Below, one piece after another: positions 14,272-21,846 of a DNA stretch of 64,000 nucleotides. Origin of the DNA: Actinomycetes bacterium. Its GTDB lineage: Bacteria; Actinomycetota; Acidimicrobiia; Acidimicrobiales; CADCSY01. The notes under the pieces were generated by a model that did no database searches, had not been told where the DNA came from, and was given only the letters and a program-made list of their open reading frames with translations. Positions within the stretch are counted from its first letter, which is position 1; each line of letters opens with the position of its first letter. The stretch covers positions 19,354 to 83,353 of the forward strand of contig JAODBP010000160.1 in assembly GCA_025464025.1 (NCBI GenBank), written 5' to 3'. The position numbers were made by a program, and so were the translations under genes.

Positions 14272-15891
14272 ATGACCACCACCGCAGCACCTCCCTTCCG
14301 GGACCACCTCGAGACGGTGCTCGAGCCCCACGAACGCTTCACGCCACGCCAGCGGACGCTCGTGCTCGTCGCCATGTGCTCGGCGCTCGTCCTCGTCGTG
14401 GCCAGCGTCACGATGCTCGCCATCGGGCTGCCCGACGTCAGCGCCGCCCTGGGGCTCAGCCAGAGCACGCAGACGTGGGTCGTCGACGCCTACGCCCTCT
14501 CCCTCGCATCGCTGCTCCTCGTCGCCGGGGCCATCGGCGACCGGTTCGGTCGGCGCACCGCCCTCCTGTGGGGGATCGCCATCTTCGCCGGCGGGTCGTT
14601 GCTCTCGGCGTTCGCCGGCTCCGGCGGTCAGCTCATCGCCTTCCGGGCCTTCACCGGGATCGGCGGCGCCCTGATCATGCCGGGGACCCTGTCGACCATC
14701 ACCAGCGTCTTCCCGCCAGCCGAGCGGGGACGAGCGGTCGGGATCTGGGCCGGCTTCGCCGGCACCGGCGGGACGCTCGGCCTCCTCGGCGCCGGCTGGA
14801 TGCTCGGCGAGTTCGCCTGGACGTCGCTCTTCTACGTGACCGCCGTCGCCGCGGTGGCGCTGTTCTTCGCCGTCCTCGCCTTCGTCCCCGACACCCGGTC
14901 GAGCGAGCACGTCGGGCTCGACCCGCTCGGGACCGTCCTGTCGGCGGCGTCGATCGGCGGCCTCGTCCTCGGCATCATCGAGGGTCCCATCCACGGGTGG
15001 TCCGACCCGATCACGCTCGCCGGGCTGGTCGTCGGTGTCGTCGTCGGTGCCGCGTTCGTCGTGTGGGAGCTGCGGATCGACCACCCGCTCCTCGACCCGA
15101 GGCTCTTCCGCCACCGCGGGTTCGCCACCGGGTCGGCGTCGATGCTGGTCCTGTTCATGGCGATGTTCGGGATCTTCCTGGTGCTGCTCCAGTACATGCA
15201 GCTCATCCTCGGCTACAGCACGCTCCGCTCGGCCGTGGCCCTGCTCCCCATGACCCTCGTGATGATCCCGGTCTCGACGATGGCCGCGGCCCTGTCGAAC
15301 CGCGTCGGCCAGAAGGTCGTCGGCGGCACTGGCCTGGTCGTGACCGCCGTCGCGCTGGGCGCCTTCGCGACCCTCGACGCCCACAGCAGCTTCGCCCCGC
15401 TGGCCTTCGCCGAGGTGCTCCTCGGGCTGGGCGCCGGCCTCGCCATGACGCCCGCTACCAACGCCATCGTCAACTCGCTGCCGGTCGCCAAGCAGGGCGT
15501 GGCCTCGGCCGTGAACGACACCACCCGCGAGATCGGCACCGCCCTCGGCATCGCCGTGGTCGGCAGCATGTTCAACAGCGGGTACCGGAGCGCCATCGCC
15601 GACCACCTGGGGGGCCTCCCGGCCAGCGCCGCGGCCCAGGCCCGCCAGGGCCCGGTGCTCGCGCTCGACGTCGCCCGAGGGATGGGCAACGTCGGTGACA
15701 CCCTCGCCGACGCGGCCCGGGATGCGTTCGCCAGCGGGATGCGGCTGTCGATGCTCGTCGGCGCCGGCCTCCTGCTCCTCGCCGCGGCCTACGTCTTCGT
15801 CCAAGGTCCGTCCCGAGCCGACGAGCTGGTGGACGACGCCCTCGACGAGGACGTCGACGACGCCCTGGAGGCCATCGCCGGCCCGGCCTAG
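14272..15891 (+). CDS. MFS efflux transporter, DHA2 family, TetR-controlled
   Basis: The product is 539 aa with about 14 predicted membrane helices. Motif A (Gly-Ala-Ile-Gly-Asp-Arg-Phe-Gly-Arg-Arg) lies in loop 2-3. The TM5 motif-C region differs from that of the pump at 2081 (Gly-Leu-Leu-Gly-Ala-Gly-Trp). The C-terminal end is strongly acidic (Asp-Glu-Asp-Val-Asp-Asp-Ala). It is a probable drug or metabolite proton antiporter. Divergent transcription from tetR and the twin operators between them indicate effector-induced expression. The ATG start follows a purine run (AACGATCGGACCC) without a strong Shine-Dalgarno. Confidence 0.9.
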   Translation: MTTTAAPPFRDHLETVLEPHERFTPRQRTLVLVAMCSALVLVVASVTMLAIGLPDVSAALGLSQSTQTWVVDAYALSLASLLLVAGAIGDRFGRRTALLWGIAIFAGGSLLSAFAGSGGQLIAFRAFTGIGGALIMPGTLSTITSVFPPAERGRAVGIWAGFAGTGGTLGLLGAGWMLGEFAWTSLFYVTAVAAVALFFAVLAFVPDTRSSEHVGLDPLGTVLSAASIGGLVLGIIEGPIHGWSDPITLAGLVVGVVVGAAFVVWELRIDHPLLDPRLFRHRGFATGSASMLVLFMAMFGIFLVLLQYMQLILGYSTLRSAVALLPMTLVMIPVSTMAAALSNRVGQKVVGGTGLVVTAVALGAFATLDAHSSFAPLAFAEVLLGLGAGLAMTPATNAIVNSLPVAKQGVASAVNDTTREIGTALGIAVVGSMFNSGYRSAIADHLGGLPASAAAQARQGPVLALDVARGMGNVGDTLADAARDAFASGMRLSMLVGAGLLLLAAAYVFVQGPSRADELVDDALDEDVDDALEAIAGPA

Positions 15892-15894
15892 CCT
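15889..15894 (+). promoter_or_regulatory. -10 hexamer TAGCCT, leaderless start at 15901
   Basis: The hexamer starts with the MFS stop codon and ends 6 nt before the ATG of the 93-aa gene. Confidence 0.45.
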
Positions 15895-15900
15895 CCGGGC

Positions 15901-16182
15901 ATGCCGTACCCGAAGAGCGACATGCGAGCCGGTGCCGAGCAGGCCGTGGCCGGGGCCAGGGCCGGTCTGCTCGCCGTCCTGGCGATCCCCACGGTGGCGG
16001 CCGACGGCACCGACTCGCTGCTCGAGGCCATCCGGACCTCGGACCACGCCACGGCCGTGGCCGAGGCGTCGCGGCTGGCCCAGGACCACCCCGAGGTGGG
16101 CGAGGCCTGGAGGGGCCTCGACGAGGCGATCAAGTTCCTCGCCTTCTCGCTGCTCACCGACATGGCGGACGGCACGGAGTAG
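15901..16182 (+). CDS. hypothetical protein (93 aa)
   Basis: A small, mostly helical, Ala/Glu-rich protein with no signal sequence or clear membrane helix. The second half, with Pro-Glu-Val-Gly-Glu-Ala-Trp, loosely resembles a tetratricopeptide-like helical pair, but the family is not recognised. The ATG is supported by a TAGCCT hexamer 6 nt upstream. The gene is convergent with the SpoIIE-type phosphatase, leaving 3 nt between stops. Confidence 0.7.
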   Translation: MPYPKSDMRAGAEQAVAGARAGLLAVLAIPTVAADGTDSLLEAIRTSDHATAVAEASRLAQDHPEVGEAWRGLDEAIKFLAFSLLTDMADGTE

Positions 16183-16185
16183 GGC

Positions 16186-17361
16186 TCAGACCTGGGAACC
16201 GTGCCACTCCAGCAGCACGACGGTGGCGTCGTCGCGCAGGGCGGAGGCACGGTGCTCGAGCACGCTGCGCACGAGGAAGCGGACGACGTCCTCCGGGGCG
16301 AGCTGGTTCGAGGCGCACTGGCCCACCACATCGGCCAGCCGGTCGATGCCGAACTCGGTGCCGTCGGGCGTGCGGGCCTCGGTGACGCCGTCGGTGAAGA
16401 ACAGGACGCCATCGCCCGGCTCGAGCTGGTCCTGCTCGACGACCGGCTCGCCGTCGTCGAGGCCCCACGGGAGCATCGGTTCGCAGTCGAGCTGGCCGAT
16501 CACCTGCCCGTTGCGGACCAGTAGCGGGCAGTGGTGCCCGGCGTTGGTCCACGAGAGGAGGCCGGACGCCAGGTCGAGCCGGGCGAGCTGGCCGGTGGCG
16601 AAGCACTCGCCGACGAACTGGTCGGCAACCACGTCGTTCAGGTCGGTGTGCAGGGCGGCCAGGCCGCGGCCCTCGCGCCGGCCGTGCCGGTAGGCGCCGA
16701 CCACCAGCGAGGCGATCGAGGAGGCCGAGACCCCGTGACCCATGGCGTCGATGAGGGCCAGGTCGAGCACCGGTCCGTTGTGGGCGTAGTCGAAGCAGTC
16801 GCCGCCGACCTGGTAGGCCGGCTCCAGCCGGCCGGCGACGCTGCACCTCGACGTCTTGAGCACGAGCGGCGGAAGCAGGTCCCACTGCATGCTGGCGGCC
16901 AGCGACATCGACTTGCGGCGCCGGCGGAGCTGGTAGAGGTCGCTGCTCCGGCTGTGCGTGGCGATGAGGTAGCCGGCCAGCCGGCCGATGTCCTCGCACC
17001 GGGCCACGACGTCGTCGTCGACCTCGGCGAGGGTGAGGGCGACGACACCGGTGCGGTCGGACCCCTCGACGATCGGCACCCAGACGCGCATGCCGTCGGG
17101 TCGCTCGGCGGTGACCGGGGCATGGGTCAGGAAGGCTCGCCCGGCCATGGTGCCGGCGACCGCCTCGGTCTCGGGGAGGTCGGCGTGGGCCGACCGATCG
17201 GGCAGGGGTTCGAGCACCTGCTGCTCGTAGTCGACGAGGTAGGTGACGACGTCGCTCCCGCCGAGGTCGCGGGCGGCCCGGGCGACGAGGTCGGCGACGG
17301 ACGACGGATCCGCGCCCTGGCCGGCCCGGAGCAGGGCCGGGTAGTCAACGGTTCCGCGCAT
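16186..17361 (-). CDS. PP2C/SpoIIE-type serine phosphatase with N-terminal GAF-like domain
   Basis: The product is 391 aa. Residues about 15-145 look like a GAF sensor domain. A helical linker then leads to a SpoIIE catalytic domain (about 165-390). Metal-binding motifs are present: Gly-Gly-Asp (Val-Gly-Gly-Asp-Cys-Phe-Asp), Asp-Ala-Met-Gly-His-Gly, Thr-Asp-Gly-Val-Thr-Glu, and Asp-Asp-Ala-Thr near the end. Such phosphatases dephosphorylate STAS-domain anti-anti-sigma factors and so control alternative sigma factors. A STAS protein is encoded at 27406, but its phosphorylatable Ser is absent, so the partner is probably elsewhere. No anti-sigma kinase domain is fused. Confidence 0.92.
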   Translation of the reverse strand: MRGTVDYPALLRAGQGADPSSVADLVARAARDLGGSDVVTYLVDYEQQVLEPLPDRSAHADLPETEAVAGTMAGRAFLTHAPVTAERPDGMRVWVPIVEGSDRTGVVALTLAEVDDDVVARCEDIGRLAGYLIATHSRSSDLYQLRRRRKSMSLAASMQWDLLPPLVLKTSRCSVAGRLEPAYQVGGDCFDYAHNGPVLDLALIDAMGHGVSASSIASLVVGAYRHGRREGRGLAALHTDLNDVVADQFVGECFATGQLARLDLASGLLSWTNAGHHCPLLVRNGQVIGQLDCEPMLPWGLDDGEPVVEQDQLEPGDGVLFFTDGVTEARTPDGTEFGIDRLADVVGQCASNQLAPEDVVRFLVRSVLEHRASALRDDATVVLLEWHGSQV

Positions 17362-17409
17362 CGAACGAGCCTATGGGGTCGCCCCCGTCGTTCGATAACC
17401 CACCTGAGT

Positions 17410-17415
17410 TAGAGT
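17410..17415 (+). promoter_or_regulatory. -10 hexamer TAGAGT, leaderless start at 17424
   Basis: TAGAGT ends 8 nt before the sulfatase ATG. This supports that start over an upstream in-frame ATG at 17373. Confidence 0.5.
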
Positions 17416-17423
17416 TCGCTCCG

Positions 17424-19679
17424 ATGACGCAGCGCGTGACGTCCCGGGTGGCCAGCTCCGAACCGGCCTTCGTCGGCTACCCCCGCCCGCCGGCCGGGGC
17501 GCCCAACGTCGTGATGGTCGTGCTCGACGACGTCGGGTTCGCCCAGCTCGGCTGCTTCGGCGGCGGGATCGACACGCCGAACATCGACCGGCTCGCCGCC
17601 GGCGGCCTGCGCTACAACCGCTTCCACGTCACGTCGGTGTGCTCGTCGACGCGCGCCTGCCTCCTCACCGGCCGCAACCACCACGCCGTCGGCATGGGGC
17701 TCACGCAGGAGTCGGTGCTCGGCTTCCCGGGCTACACCGGTCGCATCCCGAGGTCGGCGGCCACGCTCGCCCGCACGCTGCGGGACAACGGCTACAACAC
17801 CATGGCCGTCGGCAAGTGGCACCTCACGGCCAAGGGCGAGTACTCCGCCGCCGGCCCCTTCGAGCGCTGGCCCCTCGGGCTCGGCTTCGAGCGGTACTAC
17901 GGGTTCCTCGGCGCCGAGACCAGCCAGTGGGCGCCCGAGCTCGTGCGCGACAACTCCCACGTCGACCCGCCCCGCGCGCCGGACGAGGGCTACCACCTGA
18001 CCGAGGACCTGGTCGACGAGGCCCTCCGGGTGCTGCAGGACCAGCGCCAGGCCACGGCCGGGGCCAAGCCGTTCTTCCTCTACTTCGCACCGGGCGCCGC
18101 CCACGCGCCGCACCAGGTGACCGAGGAGTGGATCGCGCCGTACCGCGGCCGCTTCGACGACGGCTGGGAGGCGTGGCGCGACCGCGCCTACGCCCGTCAG
18201 ATCGCCGAGGGCATCATCCCGCCCGGCACCACGCTCACGACCCGTCCCTCGTGGGTGCCGGAGTGGACCTCGCTGTCCGACGACGAGCGCCGGCTCTACG
18301 CCCGCTACATGGAGGTGTTCGCCGGCTTCGTCACCCACACCGACCACCACCTCGGCCGGCTGTTCGACGCCCTCGACGACGACACGCTCGTGCTGCTGCT
18401 GTCCGACAACGGGGCCAGCGCCGAGGGCGGCGTCACCGGGACGATCAACGAGGCGGCGGCGTGGCTCGGCGCGGGGGAGACGGTGGAGGAGGCGCTCGAG
18501 CAGATCGACGAGATCGGCGGGCACCGCGCCTTCAACCACTACCCGTTCGGGTGGGCGTGGGCCGGGAACGCGCCGCTGCGCCTGTGGAAGCGCTACGCCT
18601 GGCTCGGTGGGGTCCGCACCCCGCTCGTCGTCCGGTGGGGCGATCGGCTGGCCGGGCGGGGGAGCGTGCGGGACCAGTTCTGCCACGCCGTCGACGTGTA
18701 CGCGACGGTGCTCGATGCCGCCGGGATCGACCAGCCCGACGTGGTCGACGGCGTGCCCCAGCAGCCGGTCGACGGCCGGTCGATGCTGCCCACGTTCGGC
18801 GATGCCGGGGCGGCGGCCCCCCGGAAGCTCCAGTACTTCGAGATGATGGGCTCCCGGGGCATCTACCTCGACGGGTGGAAGGCCGTGACCGACCACGTGG
18901 CCAACCAGTTCGACGAGCGGTCGCACCTCGAGGGCAGCTTCGACTTCGCCACCGACCGCTGGTCGCTCTTCGACCTCTCGAACGACTTCTCCGAGGCCCA
19001 CGACCTGGCCGACCAGGAGCCCGAGCGCCTCCGGCAGATGGAGGAGACGTGGTGGGGCGAGGCCGGGCGCAACCAGGTGCTCCCGCTCTACGAGTTCCCG
19101 GCGTCGCTGGCCCACATGCACCCGGCTGAGCTGCCCCCGCCGAGCCGGGCGACCTACGCGCCGGGAGGGGGCCCGATCATCGAGAGCCAGCTGCCGGTGA
19201 CGATGGGCGGCTTCGAGCTCACCGCCCACGTCGAGGTCGTCGACGGCACCGAAGGCATCGTCACCGCCCTCGGCGACCGGCACGGGGGCTGGGCCCTCTA
19301 CCTGCTCGCCGGCCGCCCGACGGCGACGTTCGCCCTCCTCGGCTCGACCGTGCGGATCGCCTCCGACGTGGCGGTGCCGTCCGGCGCCCACACCGTCGGC
19401 CTCCGCTACGAGGCCGGCCGCGACCCGAAGGTGCGCCTCGCCATCGACGGCGCCGACGTGGCCGAGGCCGCCTTGCCCGGTCTGGTCTTCTTCCCCAACC
19501 TCTCGACGGCGGGCGCCGGGATGCTGGTCGGCCGCGACCGGGGCCTCCCGGTGAGCGACGACTACCGCCCGCCGTTCGCCTTCACCGGCACGCTGCACCG
19601 CGTCGAGCTGGCCAGCGGCGCCCCGAAGGCCCGGCCCGACGACGCCACGGCGACGAAGGTGGCGCTGGCCGCCGACTGA
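17424..19679 (+). CDS. arylsulfatase-type sulfatase with atypical active-site motif
   Basis: The product is 751 aa. The sulfatase fold begins at about residue 28, with the calcium-binding Asp-Asp (Val-Leu-Asp-Asp-Val-Gly-Phe). Leu-Leu-Thr-Gly-Arg-Asn-His-His-Ala-Val-Gly-Met-Gly and Gly-Lys-Trp-His-Leu are typical of actinobacterial arylsulfatases. The formylglycine site, normally Cys-x-Pro-x-Arg, reads Cys73-Ser-Ser-Thr-Arg77 here, so the conserved Pro is Ser. Residues about 600-751 form a beta-rich C-terminal domain. No signal peptide is evident, so it may act in the cytoplasm. It should cleave organic sulfate esters if the Cys is matured. It stands alone as a transcription unit. Confidence 0.88.
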   Translation: MTQRVTSRVASSEPAFVGYPRPPAGAPNVVMVVLDDVGFAQLGCFGGGIDTPNIDRLAAGGLRYNRFHVTSVCSSTRACLLTGRNHHAVGMGLTQESVLGFPGYTGRIPRSAATLARTLRDNGYNTMAVGKWHLTAKGEYSAAGPFERWPLGLGFERYYGFLGAETSQWAPELVRDNSHVDPPRAPDEGYHLTEDLVDEALRVLQDQRQATAGAKPFFLYFAPGAAHAPHQVTEEWIAPYRGRFDDGWEAWRDRAYARQIAEGIIPPGTTLTTRPSWVPEWTSLSDDERRLYARYMEVFAGFVTHTDHHLGRLFDALDDDTLVLLLSDNGASAEGGVTGTINEAAAWLGAGETVEEALEQIDEIGGHRAFNHYPFGWAWAGNAPLRLWKRYAWLGGVRTPLVVRWGDRLAGRGSVRDQFCHAVDVYATVLDAAGIDQPDVVDGVPQQPVDGRSMLPTFGDAGAAAPRKLQYFEMMGSRGIYLDGWKAVTDHVANQFDERSHLEGSFDFATDRWSLFDLSNDFSEAHDLADQEPERLRQMEETWWGEAGRNQVLPLYEFPASLAHMHPAELPPPSRATYAPGGGPIIESQLPVTMGGFELTAHVEVVDGTEGIVTALGDRHGGWALYLLAGRPTATFALLGSTVRIASDVAVPSGAHTVGLRYEAGRDPKVRLAIDGADVAEAALPGLVFFPNLSTAGAGMLVGRDRGLPVSDDYRPPFAFTGTLHRVELASGAPKARPDDATATKVALAAD

Positions 19680-19682
19680 GGG

Positions 19683-19985
19683 TCAGAGCTCGGCGGCCGC
19701 CCGCTTGGCTGCCTCGAGGTTGGCCTCGGTGGCCGTGTGCCGCTCGATGGCCTCGTGCAGCTCGCCGGGGGGTCGCTCGCTCAGGTCGCGGAGGAGCGCC
19801 TGGATCGTCCGGCTCTGCTCGAGGACCATGTCGATCACGAAGTCGCGCTGGCTGTCGGTCATCCGCGACCACGAGGCCTGGAGCGTCTCGGCCCCGCCGA
19901 TGATCACCGACGCGCTGTTGATGAGCCCATGGAAGGCGCGGGCCACGGCATCGATGGTGCTCTCGGGTTCCGCCGCCTCGGCCAC
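19683..19985 (-). CDS. stand-alone HisKA-like (DHp) helical protein
   Basis: The product is 100 aa from the GTG at 19983-19985; an ATG at 20081 would extend it by 32 residues. Residues 17-60 read Ala-Phe-His-Gly-Leu-Ile-Asn-Ser-Ala-Ser-Val-Ile-Ile-Gly-Gly-Ala-Glu-Thr-Leu, matching the first helix of a histidine-kinase dimerisation domain with its His in place (His19). The second helix contains the repeated Leu-Leu-Arg-Asp-Leu pattern. There is no ATPase domain. It could be an orphan phosphotransfer-like or kinase-regulating protein. It is convergent with the sulfatase gene, with 3 nt between stops. Confidence 0.6.
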   Translation of the reverse strand: MAEAAEPESTIDAVARAFHGLINSASVIIGGAETLQASWSRMTDSQRDFVIDMVLEQSRTIQALLRDLSERPPGELHEAIERHTATEANLEAAKRAAAEL

Positions 19986-20078
19986 TGCCGAAGTGTGGCC
20001 GGTTACCCACCGGTCATCGAGGCCTTCGCAGGGAGATTCCGGAGGTTTCAGGGGGACGAAAGCCGCGTTCCAGAATTC

Positions 20079-20117
20079 CATGCAAGTTGCATGTTGACGG
20101 GAAGGCACTTGCCTTCC
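20079..20117. promoter_or_regulatory. two adjacent inverted repeats upstream of binding-protein gene
   Basis: CATGCAA-G-TTGCATG (20079-20093) is a perfect palindrome. It is followed by TTGACG, a possible -35 element (20094-20099), and then GGAAGGCA-CT-TGCCTTCC (20100-20117). The AT-rich pocket and palindromes suggest regulator sites for the gene at 20272 or for the divergent DHp-like gene. Confidence 0.5.
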
Positions 20118-20271
20118 ACACTCGGGACGAGCCACCCAACGGTGGCGGTTCCCGGGGGGGACGCGGACAGGGCGGACGGTGGGGGACATCGGTCGTCCGT
20201 CAGGGGGCACCAGCGAGCGCTGGTCCGCGCGCGCCTTCACCTCGTGTTGCACCTCGACCAAGGAGAAGGAC

Positions 20272-21753
20272 ATGACCAAGCACCGTTGGCTGCGAGTGAT
20301 CCCGCTGGTGGCCCTGGTGGCGACCATCGGCGTCACCACGGCCCAGGCGTCGGACTCGACGTCGCACGCGGCCCAGACGACGTCGATGTTCGCGTCGGAC
20401 GCGGCGTACTGCACCACGTCGGTGCCGCTGCCCAACCGCAACGCGAGCAACCCGGGGGTGACCAAGGACTCGATCACGATCAGCGACATGTCGATCGACT
20501 CCGCCGGCCTGAAGCGCCTCGGCGTCGACACGCCGGACTACGGCGGCTTCATGAAGATCTTCATCGACGAGATCAACAGGTGCGGCGGCATCAACGGCCG
20601 CAAGCTCAACTACAAGGCCGACAAGTACAACCCGGTCGCGCCCGACCTCCAGGGCCACATCCAGGCCATGTGCCTCAAGGCCACCGAGGACCAGAAGGCA
20701 TTCGTGGTGATCGAGATCGGCGCCCCGCAGGGCAGCTCGATCCAGCGCTGCGTCTCCGTCGCGCACAAGTCGCTGTTCAACGGCCCGACCGGCATGTCCG
20801 CCGCGGACTTCGCCGATGCCAAGGGCCGGCTGTTCAGCCTCTACCCGCCCACCGACAAGCAGGCCGCCGGGACGATCTCCGACCTGATCGCCCAGAACCT
20901 GCTCAAGGGTCGCAAGATCGGCGTCCTCGGCCAGCAGACCTCGGCATCGGCGACGAACGAGCAGCAGGACCAGTACGTCGACTACCTCAAGTCCAAGGGC
21001 TACGACGTCACGTCGTTCGAGGTCCTCCCGTGCATCGGCGTCATCTGCTCCGCCGGCATCCCGTCGGCCGTCAACCGCCTGAAGGCCAAGGACGTCGACA
21101 TCCTCATCCTCACCGGCAACATCTCGTCGACCACGGCCGGCCCGCTGTTCCGCGAGATGCTGAACCAGAGCTTCAAGGTCCCGATGTACGGCCCGCACAG
21201 CGGTGCCCTGCACTCGGACAACCTGTCGACCTCGCTGATCCGCAACGCCGGCACCGACGCCGCCCGGTTCGCCAGCAACATCGGCTGGTACGCGTTCAAC
21301 AACACCGAGGTCCAGGGTGCGTGGCGGACCGGCCAGGCCTCGGCCTCGACCCTCGCCACCACGTGCAACGCCATCGTGGGCAAGGCCACCAACTCGGCCC
21401 CGTTCGTGTTCGGCGAGCGTGACATCAACAACTCCCGCTGGACCGGCACGGTCACGGCCTGCATCCAGGTCCGGGAGATCGCCCGGGCCATCGAGAGCCT
21501 CGGCGCCAACGTCACGACCGAGCGCATGGCCGCGGCCCTGAAGGCCCAGAAGGAGAAGGACCAGACCTACAACTACAAGGGCATCCCGAACTTCGCCGCC
21601 GCGAAGTGGTTCACGGCTGGCCAGCTCACCCCGTCCAAGGGCGTCTGGGTGAAGTTCGCCTACCCGTGCCCGCTGCCCACGGCGGCATCGGCGTCGACCG
21701 GCTGCTTCCTCCCGGTCGACCGCCCGGCCCGGGTGCGCACGATCAAGTACTAG
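20272..21753 (+). CDS. ABC transporter substrate-binding protein, Liv/type 1 fold (orphan)
   Basis: The product is 493 aa. An N-terminal signal peptide (Lys-His-Arg-Trp-Leu, hydrophobic core, Ala-Gln-Ala near 25) leads to a periplasmic-binding-protein type 1 fold. Recognisable segments are Asn-Pro-Gly-Val-Thr, Cys-Gly-Gly-Ile-Asn-Gly-Arg-Lys-Leu and Pro-Cys-Pro-Leu-Pro-Thr near the end. It is clearly paralogous to the protein at 44351 (same lengths, shared blocks throughout), but here no permease or ATPase gene is adjacent. It may feed the LivHMG-LivF transporter at 39.4-42.8 kb or a distant one. The ATG has a strong AAGGAGAAGG Shine-Dalgarno. A hairpin terminator follows. Confidence 0.88.
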   Translation: MTKHRWLRVIPLVALVATIGVTTAQASDSTSHAAQTTSMFASDAAYCTTSVPLPNRNASNPGVTKDSITISDMSIDSAGLKRLGVDTPDYGGFMKIFIDEINRCGGINGRKLNYKADKYNPVAPDLQGHIQAMCLKATEDQKAFVVIEIGAPQGSSIQRCVSVAHKSLFNGPTGMSAADFADAKGRLFSLYPPTDKQAAGTISDLIAQNLLKGRKIGVLGQQTSASATNEQQDQYVDYLKSKGYDVTSFEVLPCIGVICSAGIPSAVNRLKAKDVDILILTGNISSTTAGPLFREMLNQSFKVPMYGPHSGALHSDNLSTSLIRNAGTDAARFASNIGWYAFNNTEVQGAWRTGQASASTLATTCNAIVGKATNSAPFVFGERDINNSRWTGTVTACIQVREIARAIESLGANVTTERMAAALKAQKEKDQTYNYKGIPNFAAAKWFTAGQLTPSKGVWVKFAYPCPLPTAASASTGCFLPVDRPARVRTIKY

Positions 21754-21778
21754 CTCCCATTCCCCCGGCGGTGCGTAC

Positions 21779-21811
21779 GAGGGTCGGCGACCGGTCGGGT
21801 CGCCGGCCCTC
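21779..21811. terminator. hairpin terminator between convergent genes
   Basis: GAGGGTCGGCGACC pairs with GGTCGCCGGCCCTC (14-bp stem, one G-T pair) across a 5-nt loop. It lies 26 nt after the binding-protein stop and 36 nt from the end of the convergent gene. Confidence 0.75.
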
Positions 21812-21846
21812 GGCCGCGTCCGGGGTCGGGAGGAGCGGGGGAAGGC

